This document shows positions 1-5,867 of a stretch of 5,867 bases of DNA, piece by piece (the stretch's first letter is position 1; each line of letters starts with the position of its first letter). The stretch comes from Methylophilaceae bacterium UBA5127 (GTDB taxonomy: Bacteria > Pseudomonadota > Gammaproteobacteria > Burkholderiales > Methylophilaceae): positions 4,357 to 10,223 of the forward strand of contig DHYP01000015.1 in assembly GCA_002414145.1 (NCBI GenBank), read 5' to 3'. A program made the translations under genes and the position numbers. Under the pieces are notes generated by a model, which worked only from the letters and a program-made list of their open reading frames with translations, was not told the origin of the DNA and did no database searches.

Positions 1-1
1 A

Positions 2-727
2 ATTACTACAATTAGTAATTTTAGGGTTCTGGATGTCGCATTGCACGGACAAGGTGCTCCACTTGTACCCGCATTTCATCAGGCCGCTTTCGGTGACCAT
101 GAAAAAAATCGTGTCATCATCAATATAGGTGGCATTGCTAACATCACTTATTTACCCAAAAGTGGGCAAGTGCTCGGTTTTGACTCTGGTCCTGGCAATA
201 TGTTATTGGATGGCTGGATTCAATTAAAATTAGGTCAATACTTTGATGCGGATGGCGCCTGGGCTGCAACAGGAGTTGTTCAGCAGAAAATTTTAGCACA
301 TATGCTTGATGAGCCTTATTTTATGCTACCTCCACCCAAAAGTACTGGGCGCGACCTATTTAATGAGACATGGCTACAACAGCATCTTCTTTACCCACAC
401 CATGCTCCGCAAGATATTGCGCGCACACTAACGGAGCTCACTGCTTACACCATCTCTCGCGCCATCACCACACACTGTCCTGAGGTGAACGAAGTGTTTC
501 TGTGTGGCGGTGGTGCGCATAATGCATTACTTGTTGCCAGACTCAAACAATTGCTCAACCCGTTATCCGTTGCAAATACGGATATACTGGGTGTGAATGT
601 AGATTGGGTAGAAGCGACGGCTTTCGCTTGGCTGGCTCAACAAACACTTGAGCACAAACCGAGCAACTTACCTTCCGTCACTGGCGCAAAGGGTTTACGC
701 ATTTTGGGTGCCATTTACCCTTCTTGA
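2..727 (+). CDS. anmK: Anhydro-N-acetylmuramic acid kinase, 5'-truncated by window edge
   Basis: AnmK uses ATP and water to open the 1,6-anhydro ring of anhydro-MurNAc and phosphorylate it to MurNAc-6-phosphate, a cytoplasmic step of peptidoglycan recycling. The frame is open to the left edge, and 241 residues are visible. Family members have about 365-375, so roughly 125-130 N-terminal residues lie outside. Visible signatures in order are DVALHGQGAPLVPAFH, the phosphate-binding NIGGIANITYLP, GFDSGPGNMLLDGW (its Asp matches the family's catalytic base), LCGGGAHNALL, and VEATAFAWLA near the C-terminus. These are typical of the sugar kinase/actin-like ATPase fold. An internal TTG at 41 lies inside the conserved GQGAP region and is not the start. 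The end looks intact (stop TGA 725-727), with no frameshift. The identification is secure; only the 5' end is unseen. Confidence 0.95.
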   Translation: MTTISNFRVLDVALHGQGAPLVPAFHQAAFGDHEKNRVIINIGGIANITYLPKSGQVLGFDSGPGNMLLDGWIQLKLGQYFDADGAWAATGVVQQKILAHMLDEPYFMLPPPKSTGRDLFNETWLQQHLLYPHHAPQDIARTLTELTAYTISRAITTHCPEVNEVFLCGGGAHNALLVARLKQLLNPLSVANTDILGVNVDWVEATAFAWLAQQTLEHKPSNLPSVTGAKGLRILGAIYPS

Positions 728-744
728 GTCAATGCACCATGCTA

Positions 745-763
745 GCGCACTCATTTTGTGCGT
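745..763 (+). terminator. Weak hairpin after anmK
   Basis: Five Watson-Crick pairs (746-750 with 758-762) plus a closing G-U pair enclose a 7-base loop, 17 bases after the anmK stop. The run of T residues (776-780) is not adjacent; a C and six A residues follow instead. This is therefore at best a weak intrinsic terminator, and anmK may read through towards gltA. Confidence 0.25.
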
Positions 764-835
764 CAAAAAATGTGATTTTTCCAATGTCTTATACTTTTGG
801 GCATGATTCTATAAACAATTCAGCTTTTGATTGCG

Positions 836-841
836 TATAAT
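836..841 (+). promoter_or_regulatory. Probable -10 box of gltA promoter
   Basis: A perfect TATAAT lies 30 bases before the gltA start codon, which would give a leader of roughly 24 bases. A TG at 832-833 is one base too far upstream for a canonical extended -10. No good -35 hexamer sits 16-18 bases upstream (813-818 reads AAACAA), so the promoter may need an activator. The rest of the 144-base gap shows no gene. Confidence 0.45.
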
Positions 842-871
842 TTGACGGTAAACGTATAGAAAGAGACCGTT

Positions 872-2173
872 ATGGCAACAAAACCTACTAAAGCAACCAT
901 CACACTCGATAACAACACTGCCCCCATTGAGTTACCCATACTCTCTGGCAGTCTTGGCAATGATGTCATTGATATTCGCAGCCTAGGCAAGCACGGCATA
1001 TTTACGTATGACCCAGGCTTTATGTCAACCGCAGCTTGTCAATCCAATATCACTTTTATTGATGGCGAAAAAGGCCTACTGTACTACCGTGGCTACCCAA
1101 TCGAACAGCTCGCTGAGCATTGTGACTTTTTAGAAGTCTCTTATTTACTCATGCATGGCGAACTGCCAAATGCTGAACAAAAAACAGAGTTTACCAAGCT
1201 CATCGGCACGCATACCATGCTACACGATCAGCTGAGTAACGTGTTCCGTGGCTTTAGGCGCGATGCACACCCCATGGCTGTGATGATTGGTGTCGTAGGC
1301 TCTATGTCGGCTTTCTATTTTGATGCCATGGACGTATACAACACTCAACATCGCGAAATTTCTGCGTATCGTTTACTGGCTAAAGTGCCAACCATCGCAG
1401 CTTGGAGCTATAAATACAACTTGGGTCAACCTTTTATGTACCCAAAAAATAAATTCAACTATGCAGAAAACTTTATGCATATGATGTTTGCTACACCATG
1501 CGAAGAATACGAGCCGAATCCAGTGCTCGCAAAAGCATTTGAAAAGATTCTGATCTTACATGCAGACCATGAGCAAAACGCTTCTACTAGCACCGTGCGT
1601 TTAGTTGGCTCTAGTGGTGCCAACCCATTTGCGAGCATTGCCGCAGGTATCGCTTCTCTTTGGGGTCCAGCGCATGGTGGCGCTAACGAAGCCACGCTGG
1701 ATATGCTGGAAGAGATTGGGGATGTTTCTCGCATCGGTGATTTTATCAAACGCGCTAAAGATAAAACTGACAGCTTCCGTCTGATGGGCTTTGGTCATCG
1801 CGTCTATCGCAACATGGATCCGCGCGCTGCAATTATGCGTAAAACCTGCCACGAAGTACTTAATGAGCTTGGCTTACATGATGACCCTATGTTTAAACTT
1901 GCCATGGAATTAGAGAGAATTGCTCTTGAAGACGAGTACTTTGTATCGCGCAAACTCTATCCAAATGTCGACTTTTACAGCGGCATTGTCATGCGCGCTA
2001 TGGGGATACCTAACTCCATGTTCACCGCAATTTTCGCGCTCGCTAGAACTGCAGGCTGGATTGCACAATGGAGTGAGATGAACGCTGATCCAGAACATAA
2101 AATCGGGCGCCCAAGACAGCTTTACAAAGGTGAAGATAGACGTGAATTTATAGCGATAGAAAAAAGAGCATAA
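872..2173 (+). CDS. gltA: Citrate synthase, type II (433 aa)
   Basis: This enzyme condenses acetyl-CoA with oxaloacetate to citrate, the entry step of the TCA cycle, in the cytoplasm. The length (433 aa) fits the hexameric, typically NADH-inhibited type II enzymes of Gram-negative bacteria. Recognisable blocks are an N-terminal beta domain (about 1-60), [16 protein letters not shown] (68-83), [15 protein letters not shown] (229-243), [10 protein letters not shown] (265-274), MGFGHRVY (305-312) and [11 protein letters not shown] (362-372). The catalytic triad is predicted as His268, His309 and Asp367, all present. The start ATG is preceded by a modest purine stretch (AGAAAGAGA). No terminator separates it from the small Cys-rich gene 60 bases on, so read-through is possible. 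It stands apart from the succinate dehydrogenase genes it often accompanies in betaproteobacteria. The neighbours here (anmK, erpA) are unrelated in function. Confidence 0.97.
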   Translation: MATKPTKATITLDNNTAPIELPILSGSLGNDVIDIRSLGKHGIFTYDPGFMSTAACQSNITFIDGEKGLLYYRGYPIEQLAEHCDFLEVSYLLMHGELPNAEQKTEFTKLIGTHTMLHDQLSNVFRGFRRDAHPMAVMIGVVGSMSAFYFDAMDVYNTQHREISAYRLLAKVPTIAAWSYKYNLGQPFMYPKNKFNYAENFMHMMFATPCEEYEPNPVLAKAFEKILILHADHEQNASTSTVRLVGSSGANPFASIAAGIASLWGPAHGGANEATLDMLEEIGDVSRIGDFIKRAKDKTDSFRLMGFGHRVYRNMDPRAAIMRKTCHEVLNELGLHDDPMFKLAMELERIALEDEYFVSRKLYPNVDFYSGIVMRAMGIPNSMFTAIFALARTAGWIAQWSEMNADPEHKIGRPRQLYKGEDRREFIAIEKRA

Positions 2174-2221
2174 TTCTTTTACAATGCGCTTGTTGTCTCA
2201 AATGCCCCTTAATCAATTTAG

Positions 2222-2227
2222 ACAGGA
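2222..2227 (+). promoter_or_regulatory. Ribosome binding site deciding the Cys-rich gene start
   Basis: ACAGGA sits six bases before the ATG at 2234. The in-frame TTG at 2228 directly abuts this motif and so has no room for initiation. This selects the ATG and a 107-residue product. Confidence 0.6.
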
Positions 2228-2233
2228 TTGCAT

Positions 2234-2557
2234 ATGAATATTACCTCTTCTCGCTTCATGAAGGTTTTTCTTAAAGCTATGGTGCTTGCGGTGATGCTTT
2301 TATCTCAGCCGTCTTTTGCCGAAAATAAACTATACAACACAAAAATTAGCCCAGCTTGCGACATATGCCAAGACTCCTGCAATACAGCGAATGTTGGTTG
2401 CCAAGGTTCCTGTGCTGAGAGCAATAAAAATTGCCAAATCAGCTGCGGGAAAAACCAGCCATGTCTAGCAAAGTGTACGAACGAGTCTCAGGCTTGTGCA
2501 AATCAATGTGGTAAGCAACGTGGCACTTGCATGGGCACTTGCTCCTCATGCAAATAA
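2234..2557 (+). CDS. Small exported protein with a mirror-symmetric array of 14 cysteines, function unknown
   Basis: I do not recognise a named family. The 107-residue product begins with a classic Sec signal peptide: Arg8, Lys10 and Lys14, a hydrophobic core at about 15-23, and the end PSFA with predicted cleavage after Ala29. It has no lipobox, so it should be released to the periplasm or outside. The mature part (about 78 aa) carries 14 Cys, at 42, 45, 49, 56, 60, 67, 71, 77, 81, 88, 92, 99, 103 and 106. They form six CX3C units with starts spaced 11, 11, 10, 11 and 11 residues, plus a CX2C cap at each end. The one irregular spacing is exactly central (Gly72 to Pro76). An antiparallel helical hairpin held by disulfides, or lined with thiols that bind a soft metal such as Cu(I), is inferred; it is not proven. 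The many Gly, Asn and Ser residues argue against a very stable helix without cross-links. The gene follows gltA by 60 bases and ends before a strong terminator. Confidence 0.88.
   Translation: MNITSSRFMKVFLKAMVLAVMLLSQPSFAENKLYNTKISPACDICQDSCNTANVGCQGSCAESNKNCQISCGKNQPCLAKCTNESQACANQCGKQRGTCMGTCSSCK
2366..2542 (+). repeat. Six degenerate 33-bp (11-codon) tandem repeats encoding CX3C units
   Basis: Each unit encodes Cys-X3-Cys-X6; the third is one codon short. The first three still share DNA: TGCCAA begins at 2366, 2399 and 2432, exactly 33 bases apart, and TCCTG follows nine bases after the start of the first two. Later units keep only the Cys codons. This is consistent with growth of the array by tandem duplication followed by drift. 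Confidence 0.8.
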
Positions 2558-2604
2558 GGTTTGAATTTACCATTAAGTAAAGTTATTCTGGATAGATACC
2601 AACA

Positions 2605-2634
2605 AAAAAGCCAAGCAAAATTGCTTGGCTTTTT
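2605..2634. terminator. Bidirectional intrinsic terminator between convergent genes
   Basis: The inverted repeat 2605-2617/2622-2634 has a 13-bp stem with the core GCCAAGC and a 4-base loop. An A-run forms the left outer arm and a T-run the right arm, so each strand shows a hairpin followed by T residues. It lies 47 bases after the Cys-rich gene (+) and 28 bases after the erpA stop (-), and should end both transcription units. Confidence 0.9.
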
Positions 2635-2662
2635 AACATATCAAATCCGCTATACAAAAAAT

Positions 2663-3043
2663 TTATACGGAAAATGAAGACCCGCAACCACATGTCGTTT
2701 GCGCATTTGGATTACGAATCACAAATTGTGAACCTTGCAAACTATCCGTATAGTCAATCTCTGCACCCATCAAATACTGCAAACTCATAGGATCTATTAA
2801 CAAGGTGACGCTATCATTTTGCACTTGAGTATCGTCTTCATTTACCTCTTCTTCAAAAGTAAAGCCATACTGGAAGCCTGAACAGCCGCCCCCACTCACA
2901 AACACACGTAATTTTAAATCTGGGGTGCCTTCTTCTTCAATCAACTCTTTTACTTTTTTAGCTGCATTATCAGTAAATACCAATGGTGCTGGTATGTTGA
3001 TCTCTGCTAAGTTTTCTTTAGATAACTCTGTCATTGCATTCAT
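2663..3043 (-). CDS. erpA: Iron-sulfur cluster insertion protein, A-type carrier
   Basis: ErpA receives Fe-S clusters from the assembly scaffold and delivers them to apo-enzymes such as those of isoprenoid synthesis. The 126-residue product (E. coli about 114) carries the HesB/IscA fold. The three cluster-ligating cysteines are in place: Cys54 in [12 protein letters not shown], and Cys118 and Cys120 in the C-terminal [11 protein letters not shown]. The acidic [11 protein letters not shown] segment and the motif [14 protein letters not shown] are typical of ErpA rather than IscA or SufA. The extra length is an N-terminal extension of about ten residues. The ATG at 3041-3043 is favoured over Met4 because TAAGGAG lies five bases upstream. 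It is the last gene of the argC-led group, 64 bases after the bactofilin gene, and the bidirectional hairpin follows. I saw no convincing promoter of its own in the 64-base gap, though that gap is long enough to hold one. Confidence 0.95.
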   Translation of the reverse strand: MNAMTELSKENLAEINIPAPLVFTDNAAKKVKELIEEEGTPDLKLRVFVSGGGCSGFQYGFTFEEEVNEDDTQVQNDSVTLLIDPMSLQYLMGAEIDYTDSLQGSQFVIRNPNAQTTCGCGSSFSV

Positions 3044-3048
3044 ATATA

Positions 3049-3055
3049 CTCCTTA
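3049..3055 (-). promoter_or_regulatory. Strong ribosome binding site of erpA
   Basis: TAAGGAG on the minus strand, five bases before the ATG, is a near-consensus Shine-Dalgarno. It fixes the start at Met1 rather than the in-frame Met4. Confidence 0.75.
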
Positions 3056-3107
3056 TCAACTGCATTCAACATGGACAATCAATCTCATCAATCGTTCAAA
3101 CATCAGA

Positions 3108-3488
3108 TTAACCATTATCAACGGCTTCATCGCCTATATAAATGAGTCTACCTTCAATCACTGCTCCCGTGTGCATTTCTAGAGACTTATAATACAAGTC
3201 TCCCGTAATACGGGCTTTCGGTTGCAGCTCAATAAACTGACTCGCTTTTACGGTGCCAAGCACTTTACCGTTCAACACTATTTTTGCAGCCGTGACTTCA
3301 CCCTCAACTCTACCATGCTCACTTAATATCAAGGTACTCAGTTTATCCATGGGCTCAGTCACATTACCACGCACTGCACCATCAATACGTAAACCACCAC
3401 TGAAATGAATATTGCCTTCTAATCTAGTCTCTGCGCCAATCAATGTATCAATATTGCTATCAATTTTATTACTTTTTTTAAAAAACAT
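3108..3488 (-). CDS. Bactofilin (polymer-forming cytoskeletal protein)
   Basis: Bactofilins polymerise without nucleotide into filaments that often lie on the inner membrane and position cell-wall enzymes or shape the cell. The 126-residue product has a short basic-hydrophobic N-terminal tail (MFFKKSNK), of the type that attaches bactofilins to membrane. A right-handed beta-helix domain follows, from about residue 14 to 117. Its signature turns include TRLEGNIHFSGGLRIDGAVRGNV, split here at residues 21-32 and 33-43, then GRVEGEV, GKVLGTV, ARITGDLYY and AVIEGRLIY, with regular Gly and Val/Ile spacing. A short acidic tail ends in DEAVDNG. The start is the ATG at 3486-3488, not the upstream in-frame TTG at 3518, because AAAAAGGA lies six bases before the ATG and the MFF start fits the family. 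It lies 33 bases after the coiled-coil gene. The target process is unknown; a partner in the adjacent membrane protein is a reasonable guess. Confidence 0.92.
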   Translation of the reverse strand: MFFKKSNKIDSNIDTLIGAETRLEGNIHFSGGLRIDGAVRGNVTEPMDKLSTLILSEHGRVEGEVTAAKIVLNGKVLGTVKASQFIELQPKARITGDLYYKSLEMHTGAVIEGRLIYIGDEAVDNG

Positions 3489-3494
3489 TACGCA

Positions 3495-3502
3495 TCCTTT
3501 TT
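3495..3502 (-). promoter_or_regulatory. Ribosome binding site of the bactofilin gene
   Basis: AAAAAGGA on the minus strand sits six bases before the ATG at 3488. It decides the start against the upstream TTG, which lacks a comparable motif. Confidence 0.65.
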
Positions 3503-3521
3503 GCTCAAGTGATACCAAGTA

Positions 3522-3890
3522 CTATCTTGTTTTTTTACCCAGCATGTTTTTATAAAAAACCAAATCTTGTTTAATCTTGAGGTTCTCATCTTGCACGCTC
3601 GCCAACTCTTTTGCAAGATTATTGTTAGTCGCCAGCTCCACTTCTAAAGCTCTTTGAGCACCTACCAATTTAATTTGCAAATCGTTGTTTTCAATTTGCG
3701 TTTGCTTCATCTTTTGTCGAACGATTACAATATCCTCATCGTGTAGCACCCAGTACCCCAGACCAAAACCCAGACAAATAAAGCCCGCTGCTAACATTAT
3801 TTGAAAATACCAAGGCCTGCGCGAGCGAACAGCAACCTGCTTTGCAGTTAATCCAAAATTACTACGAAATTTTCGGCGTATTGGCTTCAT
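3522..3890 (-). CDS. Short single-pass membrane protein with periplasmic coiled coil (DUF6776-like N-terminal half)
   Basis: The 122-residue product has a strongly basic N-terminus (RRK at 5-7, RSRR at 22-25), one transmembrane segment at about 28-49 (IMLAAGFICLGFGLGYWVL) and then a coiled coil at about 55-113 (QIENNDLQIKL, NNNLAKELASVQDENLKIKQDL). The positive-inside rule places the coiled coil in the periplasm. The ending ENLKIKQDLVFYKNMLG resembles the point where betaproteobacterial DUF6776-type proteins go on into a further domain. Here the protein stops soon after, and only 33 bases remain before the bactofilin ATG. It is therefore either a natural short form or one that lost its C-terminal domain. 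The start ATG lies six bases after the argC stop with no clear Shine-Dalgarno, so translational coupling is likely. Its function is unknown. Its place beside a bactofilin suggests an envelope role; this is inference. The gene ends in TAG, after a seven-A tract. Confidence 0.8.
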   Translation of the reverse strand: MKPIRRKFRSNFGLTAKQVAVRSRRPWYFQIMLAAGFICLGFGLGYWVLHDEDIVIVRQKMKQTQIENNDLQIKLVGAQRALEVELATNNNLAKELASVQDENLKIKQDLVFYKNMLGKKTR

Positions 3891-3896
3891 CGAATG

Positions 3897-4943
3897 TTAG
3901 GGTAACAATGGCAACACTTCTAATCCTACATGTTCTTCTATATCAAACATAATGTTCATATTCTGTACCGCCTGCCCAGCAGCGCCTTTTACCAAATTAT
4001 CTTGTACCACTAAGATAGTAAGATATCCATTTAGTTGCGGATGTAAAGCAATACGCAAATGATTTGAGCCTCGCACTGACCGCGTTTCTGGCAACCCGCC
4101 TTGAGGCAGTACGTCTACAAACCGCTCCTGTGCATAGCGTTGCCCATAGACTGCTTGTAAATTCACTTGCTGCGCTTTGTCTGACAATTTAACATAAATT
4201 GTTGAGAACATCCCCCTAATCATAGGAATGAGGTGTGGGACAAAAATAAATGCCAAATCACTGCCTGCCAATTGTGTTAATTGCGCATAAATTTCAGGAT
4301 GATGTCTGTGTCCAGCCACACCATACGCTTTCATGCTATCACTCGCTTCTGCAAATAAAGTTGCCACCTCAGCTTTTCTACCTGCACCTGATACGCCTGA
4401 CTTAGCGTCAGCGATAATCGGGACATTTAAATCAATCAGCCCCTGTTCTAGCAGTGGAGTCAAACCTAATAGCACCGTAGTAGGATAGCAACCTGGGTTG
4501 CCAATCACATTCGCTGATTTAATTTTATCGCGATACAACTCTGGAATGCCGTAGACAGCATTACGCAGAATGTCAGCACAGCTATGTGGTAACTTGTACC
4601 ATTTCTCAAACACAGCAGTGTCTTGTAACCTAAAGTCTGCAGCCAAATCAATGACTTTTGTACCTGCCGCCACCAGTGCAGGCGCTTGGCTCATGGCAAC
4701 GCCATGTGGAGTCGCAAAAAAAACGACATCGCAACCAGTTAAATTAGCATGCGCTGGATCGCTAAATGCCAAATTCACGTAACCACGGAGACTGGGAAAC
4801 ATATCCGCTACTAGCACCCCTGCTTCACCGCGTGAAGTAATAGCGGTGATATCAACCCATGGATGTAACGCCAATAAACGTAACAGCTCCACACCAGTGT
4901 AACCAGTACCACCTACGATGCCTACTTTTATTTTTTCTGCCAT
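3897..4943 (-). CDS. argC: N-acetyl-gamma-glutamyl-phosphate reductase
   Basis: ArgC reduces N-acetyl-glutamyl-phosphate to N-acetyl-glutamate semialdehyde with NADPH, the third step of arginine (ornithine) synthesis, in the cytoplasm. The 348-residue length is that of the long type 1 enzymes (about 340-350). It opens with the nucleotide-binding motif [10 protein letters not shown] (8-17). The catalytic cysteine is Cys152 in [19 protein letters not shown] (181-190), GHRHHPEI (211-218, the catalytic His region) and [12 protein letters not shown] (234-245) follow. The ATG at 4941-4943 is chosen over the in-frame TTG at 4973: the usual family start is a few residues before [12 protein letters not shown], and the extra ten residues do not look conserved. 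The ribosome site is weak (a GGA three bases before the ATG). The gene heads the group with the coiled-coil, bactofilin and erpA genes, and it is separated from rpsI by a terminator. I found no clear promoter in 4944-4993. Confidence 0.96.
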   Translation of the reverse strand: MAEKIKVGIVGGTGYTGVELLRLLALHPWVDITAITSRGEAGVLVADMFPSLRGYVNLAFSDPAHANLTGCDVVFFATPHGVAMSQAPALVAAGTKVIDLAADFRLQDTAVFEKWYKLPHSCADILRNAVYGIPELYRDKIKSANVIGNPGCYPTTVLLGLTPLLEQGLIDLNVPIIADAKSGVSGAGRKAEVATLFAEASDSMKAYGVAGHRHHPEIYAQLTQLAGSDLAFIFVPHLIPMIRGMFSTIYVKLSDKAQQVNLQAVYGQRYAQERFVDVLPQGGLPETRSVRGSNHLRIALHPQLNGYLTILVVQDNLVKGAAGQAVQNMNIMFDIEEHVGLEVLPLLP

Positions 4944-4993
4944 TTTTCCAGCCACCCAATCTTGGCTACACAATGAAAGTGAAACCTTAAATG

Positions 4994-5019
4994 AAAAAGG
5001 TCGCTAATGCGACCTTTTT
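4994..5019 (-). terminator. Intrinsic terminator of the rplM-rpsI operon
   Basis: The stem GGTCGC/GCGACC (4999-5004 with 5009-5014) has a TAAT loop and flanking A/T arms (4994-4998 and 5015-5019). Read on the minus strand it begins 35 bases after the rpsI stop and ends in five T residues. It isolates the ribosomal pair from argC. The arms are symmetric, so it could also work on the plus strand. Confidence 0.88.
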
Positions 5020-5053
5020 TATACTCAGACGCTCAAAAAAGCGTTTTAAACGA

Positions 5054-5446
5054 TTAACGTTTAGAGAATTGTTTACGACGACGCGCTTTGCGCAAGCCCA
5101 CTTTTTTACGTTCTACTTCACGTGCATCACGCGTTACGAAACCCGCGTGAGATAAAGCACTTTTTAAAGCTGCATCGTAATCAATCAAAGCGCGTGTAAT
5201 ACCATGACGCACTGCACCTGCCTGACCTGACTCGCCGCCACCAATCACATTCACCATAATATCAAAACTAGTAGTGTTGTTAGTGAGCTCTAATGGCTGA
5301 CGTAAAATCATACGTGAGGTTACACGTGAGAAATATTCATCTACTGGTTTATCGTTAACAATGATGTTGCCTTTGCCAGATTTTAAGAATACACGCGCCA
5401 CTGAGCTTTTGCGACGACCTGTACCGTAGTTATATTTACCAATCAT
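5054..5446 (-). CDS. rpsI: 30S ribosomal protein S9
   Basis: S9 binds 16S rRNA in the head of the small subunit, and its C-terminal tail reaches the P-site tRNA anticodon stem-loop. The 130-residue length equals that of E. coli S9. Conserved blocks are [13 protein letters not shown] (8-20), RQPLELT (49-55), [19 protein letters not shown] (69-87), [19 protein letters not shown] (102-120) and the invariant basic end RRRKQFSKR, with its terminal Lys-Arg. The start ATG at 5444-5446 has TAAGGA seven bases upstream, and that motif contains the rplM stop codon. It forms the usual two-gene operon with rplM, ten bases apart, and is followed by a clear terminator. The AT-richer third codon positions match the neighbours. 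I see nothing unusual. Confidence 0.98.
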   Translation of the reverse strand: MIGKYNYGTGRRKSSVARVFLKSGKGNIIVNDKPVDEYFSRVTSRMILRQPLELTNNTTSFDIMVNVIGGGESGQAGAVRHGITRALIDYDAALKSALSHAGFVTRDAREVERKKVGLRKARRRKQFSKR

Positions 5447-5453
5447 TCTGCAA

Positions 5454-5459
5454 TCCTTA
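5454..5459 (-). promoter_or_regulatory. rpsI ribosome binding site overlapping the rplM stop
   Basis: The sequence TAAGGA serves twice. Its TAA (5457-5459) ends rplM, and AAGGA is the Shine-Dalgarno of rpsI, seven bases before the ATG. This favours re-initiation or coupled, balanced translation of L13 and S9. Confidence 0.75.
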
Positions 5460-5867
5460 GATAGTCAATGCTTGCGGTTGTTGCGCAGCATGTTCATGCT
5501 TGTCGCCAGCATAAACTTTCATTTTTTTAATCATGGCATAGCCCAATGGACCTTTTGGCAACATGCCTTTTACTGCTTTCTCCAAAGCGCGACCTGGGAA
5601 ACGGTCTTGCATTTTAGAGAATGTCGTTGTACTGATACCACCTGGATAACCTGAGTGACGATGATACTGTTTATCATTCGCCTTAGCACCAGTTACTTTA
5701 ATTTTGTCGGCATTAATCACGACAATATAGTCACCCGTATCCACGTGTGGCGTATAAATCGTTTTATGTTTACCACGTAAACGGTGTGCAATCGCACTGG
5801 CTAGGCGACCCAATACCAAATCTGTGCCGTCAATCACAAACCAGTCACGTTGTACTTCATGTGTTTT
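5457..5867 (-). CDS. rplM: 50S ribosomal protein L13, start just beyond window edge
   Basis: L13 is an early-assembling 23S rRNA binding protein of the large subunit. The frame is open to the right edge, and 136 residues are visible, starting [17 protein letters not shown]. Betaproteobacterial L13 usually begins MKTFSAK-x-HEV, so about six residues are missing and the full length would be about 142, as in the family. The GTG at 5837 within DWFVID is not the start, because coding clearly continues upstream of it. Conserved blocks include [63 protein letters not shown] and the C-terminal [18 protein letters not shown]. The operon promoter should lie to the right of the window. Confidence 0.97.
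   Translation of the reverse strand, partial: KTHEVQRDWFVIDGTDLVLGRLASAIAHRLRGKHKTIYTPHVDTGDYIVVINADKIKVTGAKANDKQYHRHSGYPGGISTTTFSKMQDRFPGRALEKAVKGMLPKGPLGYAMIKKMKVYAGDKHEHAAQQPQALTI

Noticed and set aside
766..780. AT-only hairpin AAAAAT-GTG-ATTTTT in the gltA leader region
   Set aside because: Six A-T pairs with a 3-base loop would be unstable and can arise by chance in AT-rich intergenic DNA; it also lies upstream of the likely transcription start.
1459..2098. Three minus-strand open frames opposite gltA (1459-1749, 1601-1852, 1910-2098)
   Set aside because: They lie wholly inside the well-conserved citrate synthase gene, overlap one another, and resemble no known family.
2174..2233. Promoter for the Cys-rich gene (TTGTTG ... 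TCAATT)
   Set aside because: Both hexamers match consensus at only about half of the positions; not distinguishable from chance.
3044..3107. Possible erpA promoter or regulator site (repeated GATTGAT motifs)
   Set aside because: No -35/-10 pair with acceptable spacing was found, and the repeats are short and imperfect.
2925..3182. Plus-strand open frame spanning the erpA/bactofilin junction
   Set aside because: It is antisense to two well-identified genes, with no ribosome site or family resemblance.
3489..3518. Upstream TTG start for the bactofilin
   Set aside because: The ATG at 3488 has AAAAAGGA six bases upstream and gives the typical MFFKK bactofilin start.
4570..4782. Plus-strand open frame of 70 codons
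   Set aside because: It lies wholly inside argC on the opposite strand and has no conserved features.
4944..4973. Upstream TTG start giving argC ten more residues
   Set aside because: The ATG at 4943 matches the usual family start; the extension is not conserved in character and its TTG lacks a clear ribosome site.
5472..5654. Plus-strand open frame of 60 codons
   Set aside because: It is a shadow of rplM on the other strand.

Overview
The window looks like the chromosome of a betaproteobacterium. Closest in feel are the Nitrosomonadales, possibly Methylophilaceae such as Methylotenera. This rests on remembered resemblance of the proteins (AnmK, ErpA, bactofilin, ArgC, and S9/L13 with the betaproteobacterial RDWFVID start) and on the block argC - coiled-coil gene - bactofilin - erpA beside rplM-rpsI. 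No search was run. Base composition is moderate and coding density is high. There is no tRNA, rRNA, transposase, phage gene or CRISPR array.

Left part, + strand (1-2557). The 3' two thirds of anmK (anhydro-MurNAc kinase, cell-wall recycling) enters from the left edge. A 144-bp gap with a plausible -10 box leads to a complete gltA (type II citrate synthase). Sixty bases further on is a small gene for an exported protein with 14 cysteines in a strikingly regular array. A strong hairpin at 2605-2634, with A- and T-runs on its two sides, can stop transcription from both directions.

Right part, - strand (2663-5867). Reading leftwards from the right edge: rplM (L13, lacking only about the first six residues) and rpsI (S9) form the usual ribosomal pair, closed by a clear terminator at 4994-5019. 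Then argC (arginine biosynthesis), a short membrane-anchored coiled-coil protein, a bactofilin and erpA (Fe-S carrier) follow with gaps of 6, 33 and 64 bases. They probably form one transcription unit ending at the shared bidirectional terminator.

Most of the window is housekeeping. The part that stands out is the Cys-rich secreted protein (2234-2557). It has six CX3C units, three on each side of a Gly/Pro-containing centre, with a CX2C cap at both ends. All 14 cysteines fall into mirror pairs whose residue numbers sum to 148. That is the geometry expected of an antiparallel two-helix hairpin with a ladder of seven disulfides or a line of thiol metal sites. I recognise no family that matches it exactly. 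A second, smaller point is a seven-base homopolymer near the end of the coiled-coil gene, where a one-base change would let the frame run on to overlap the bactofilin start codon.
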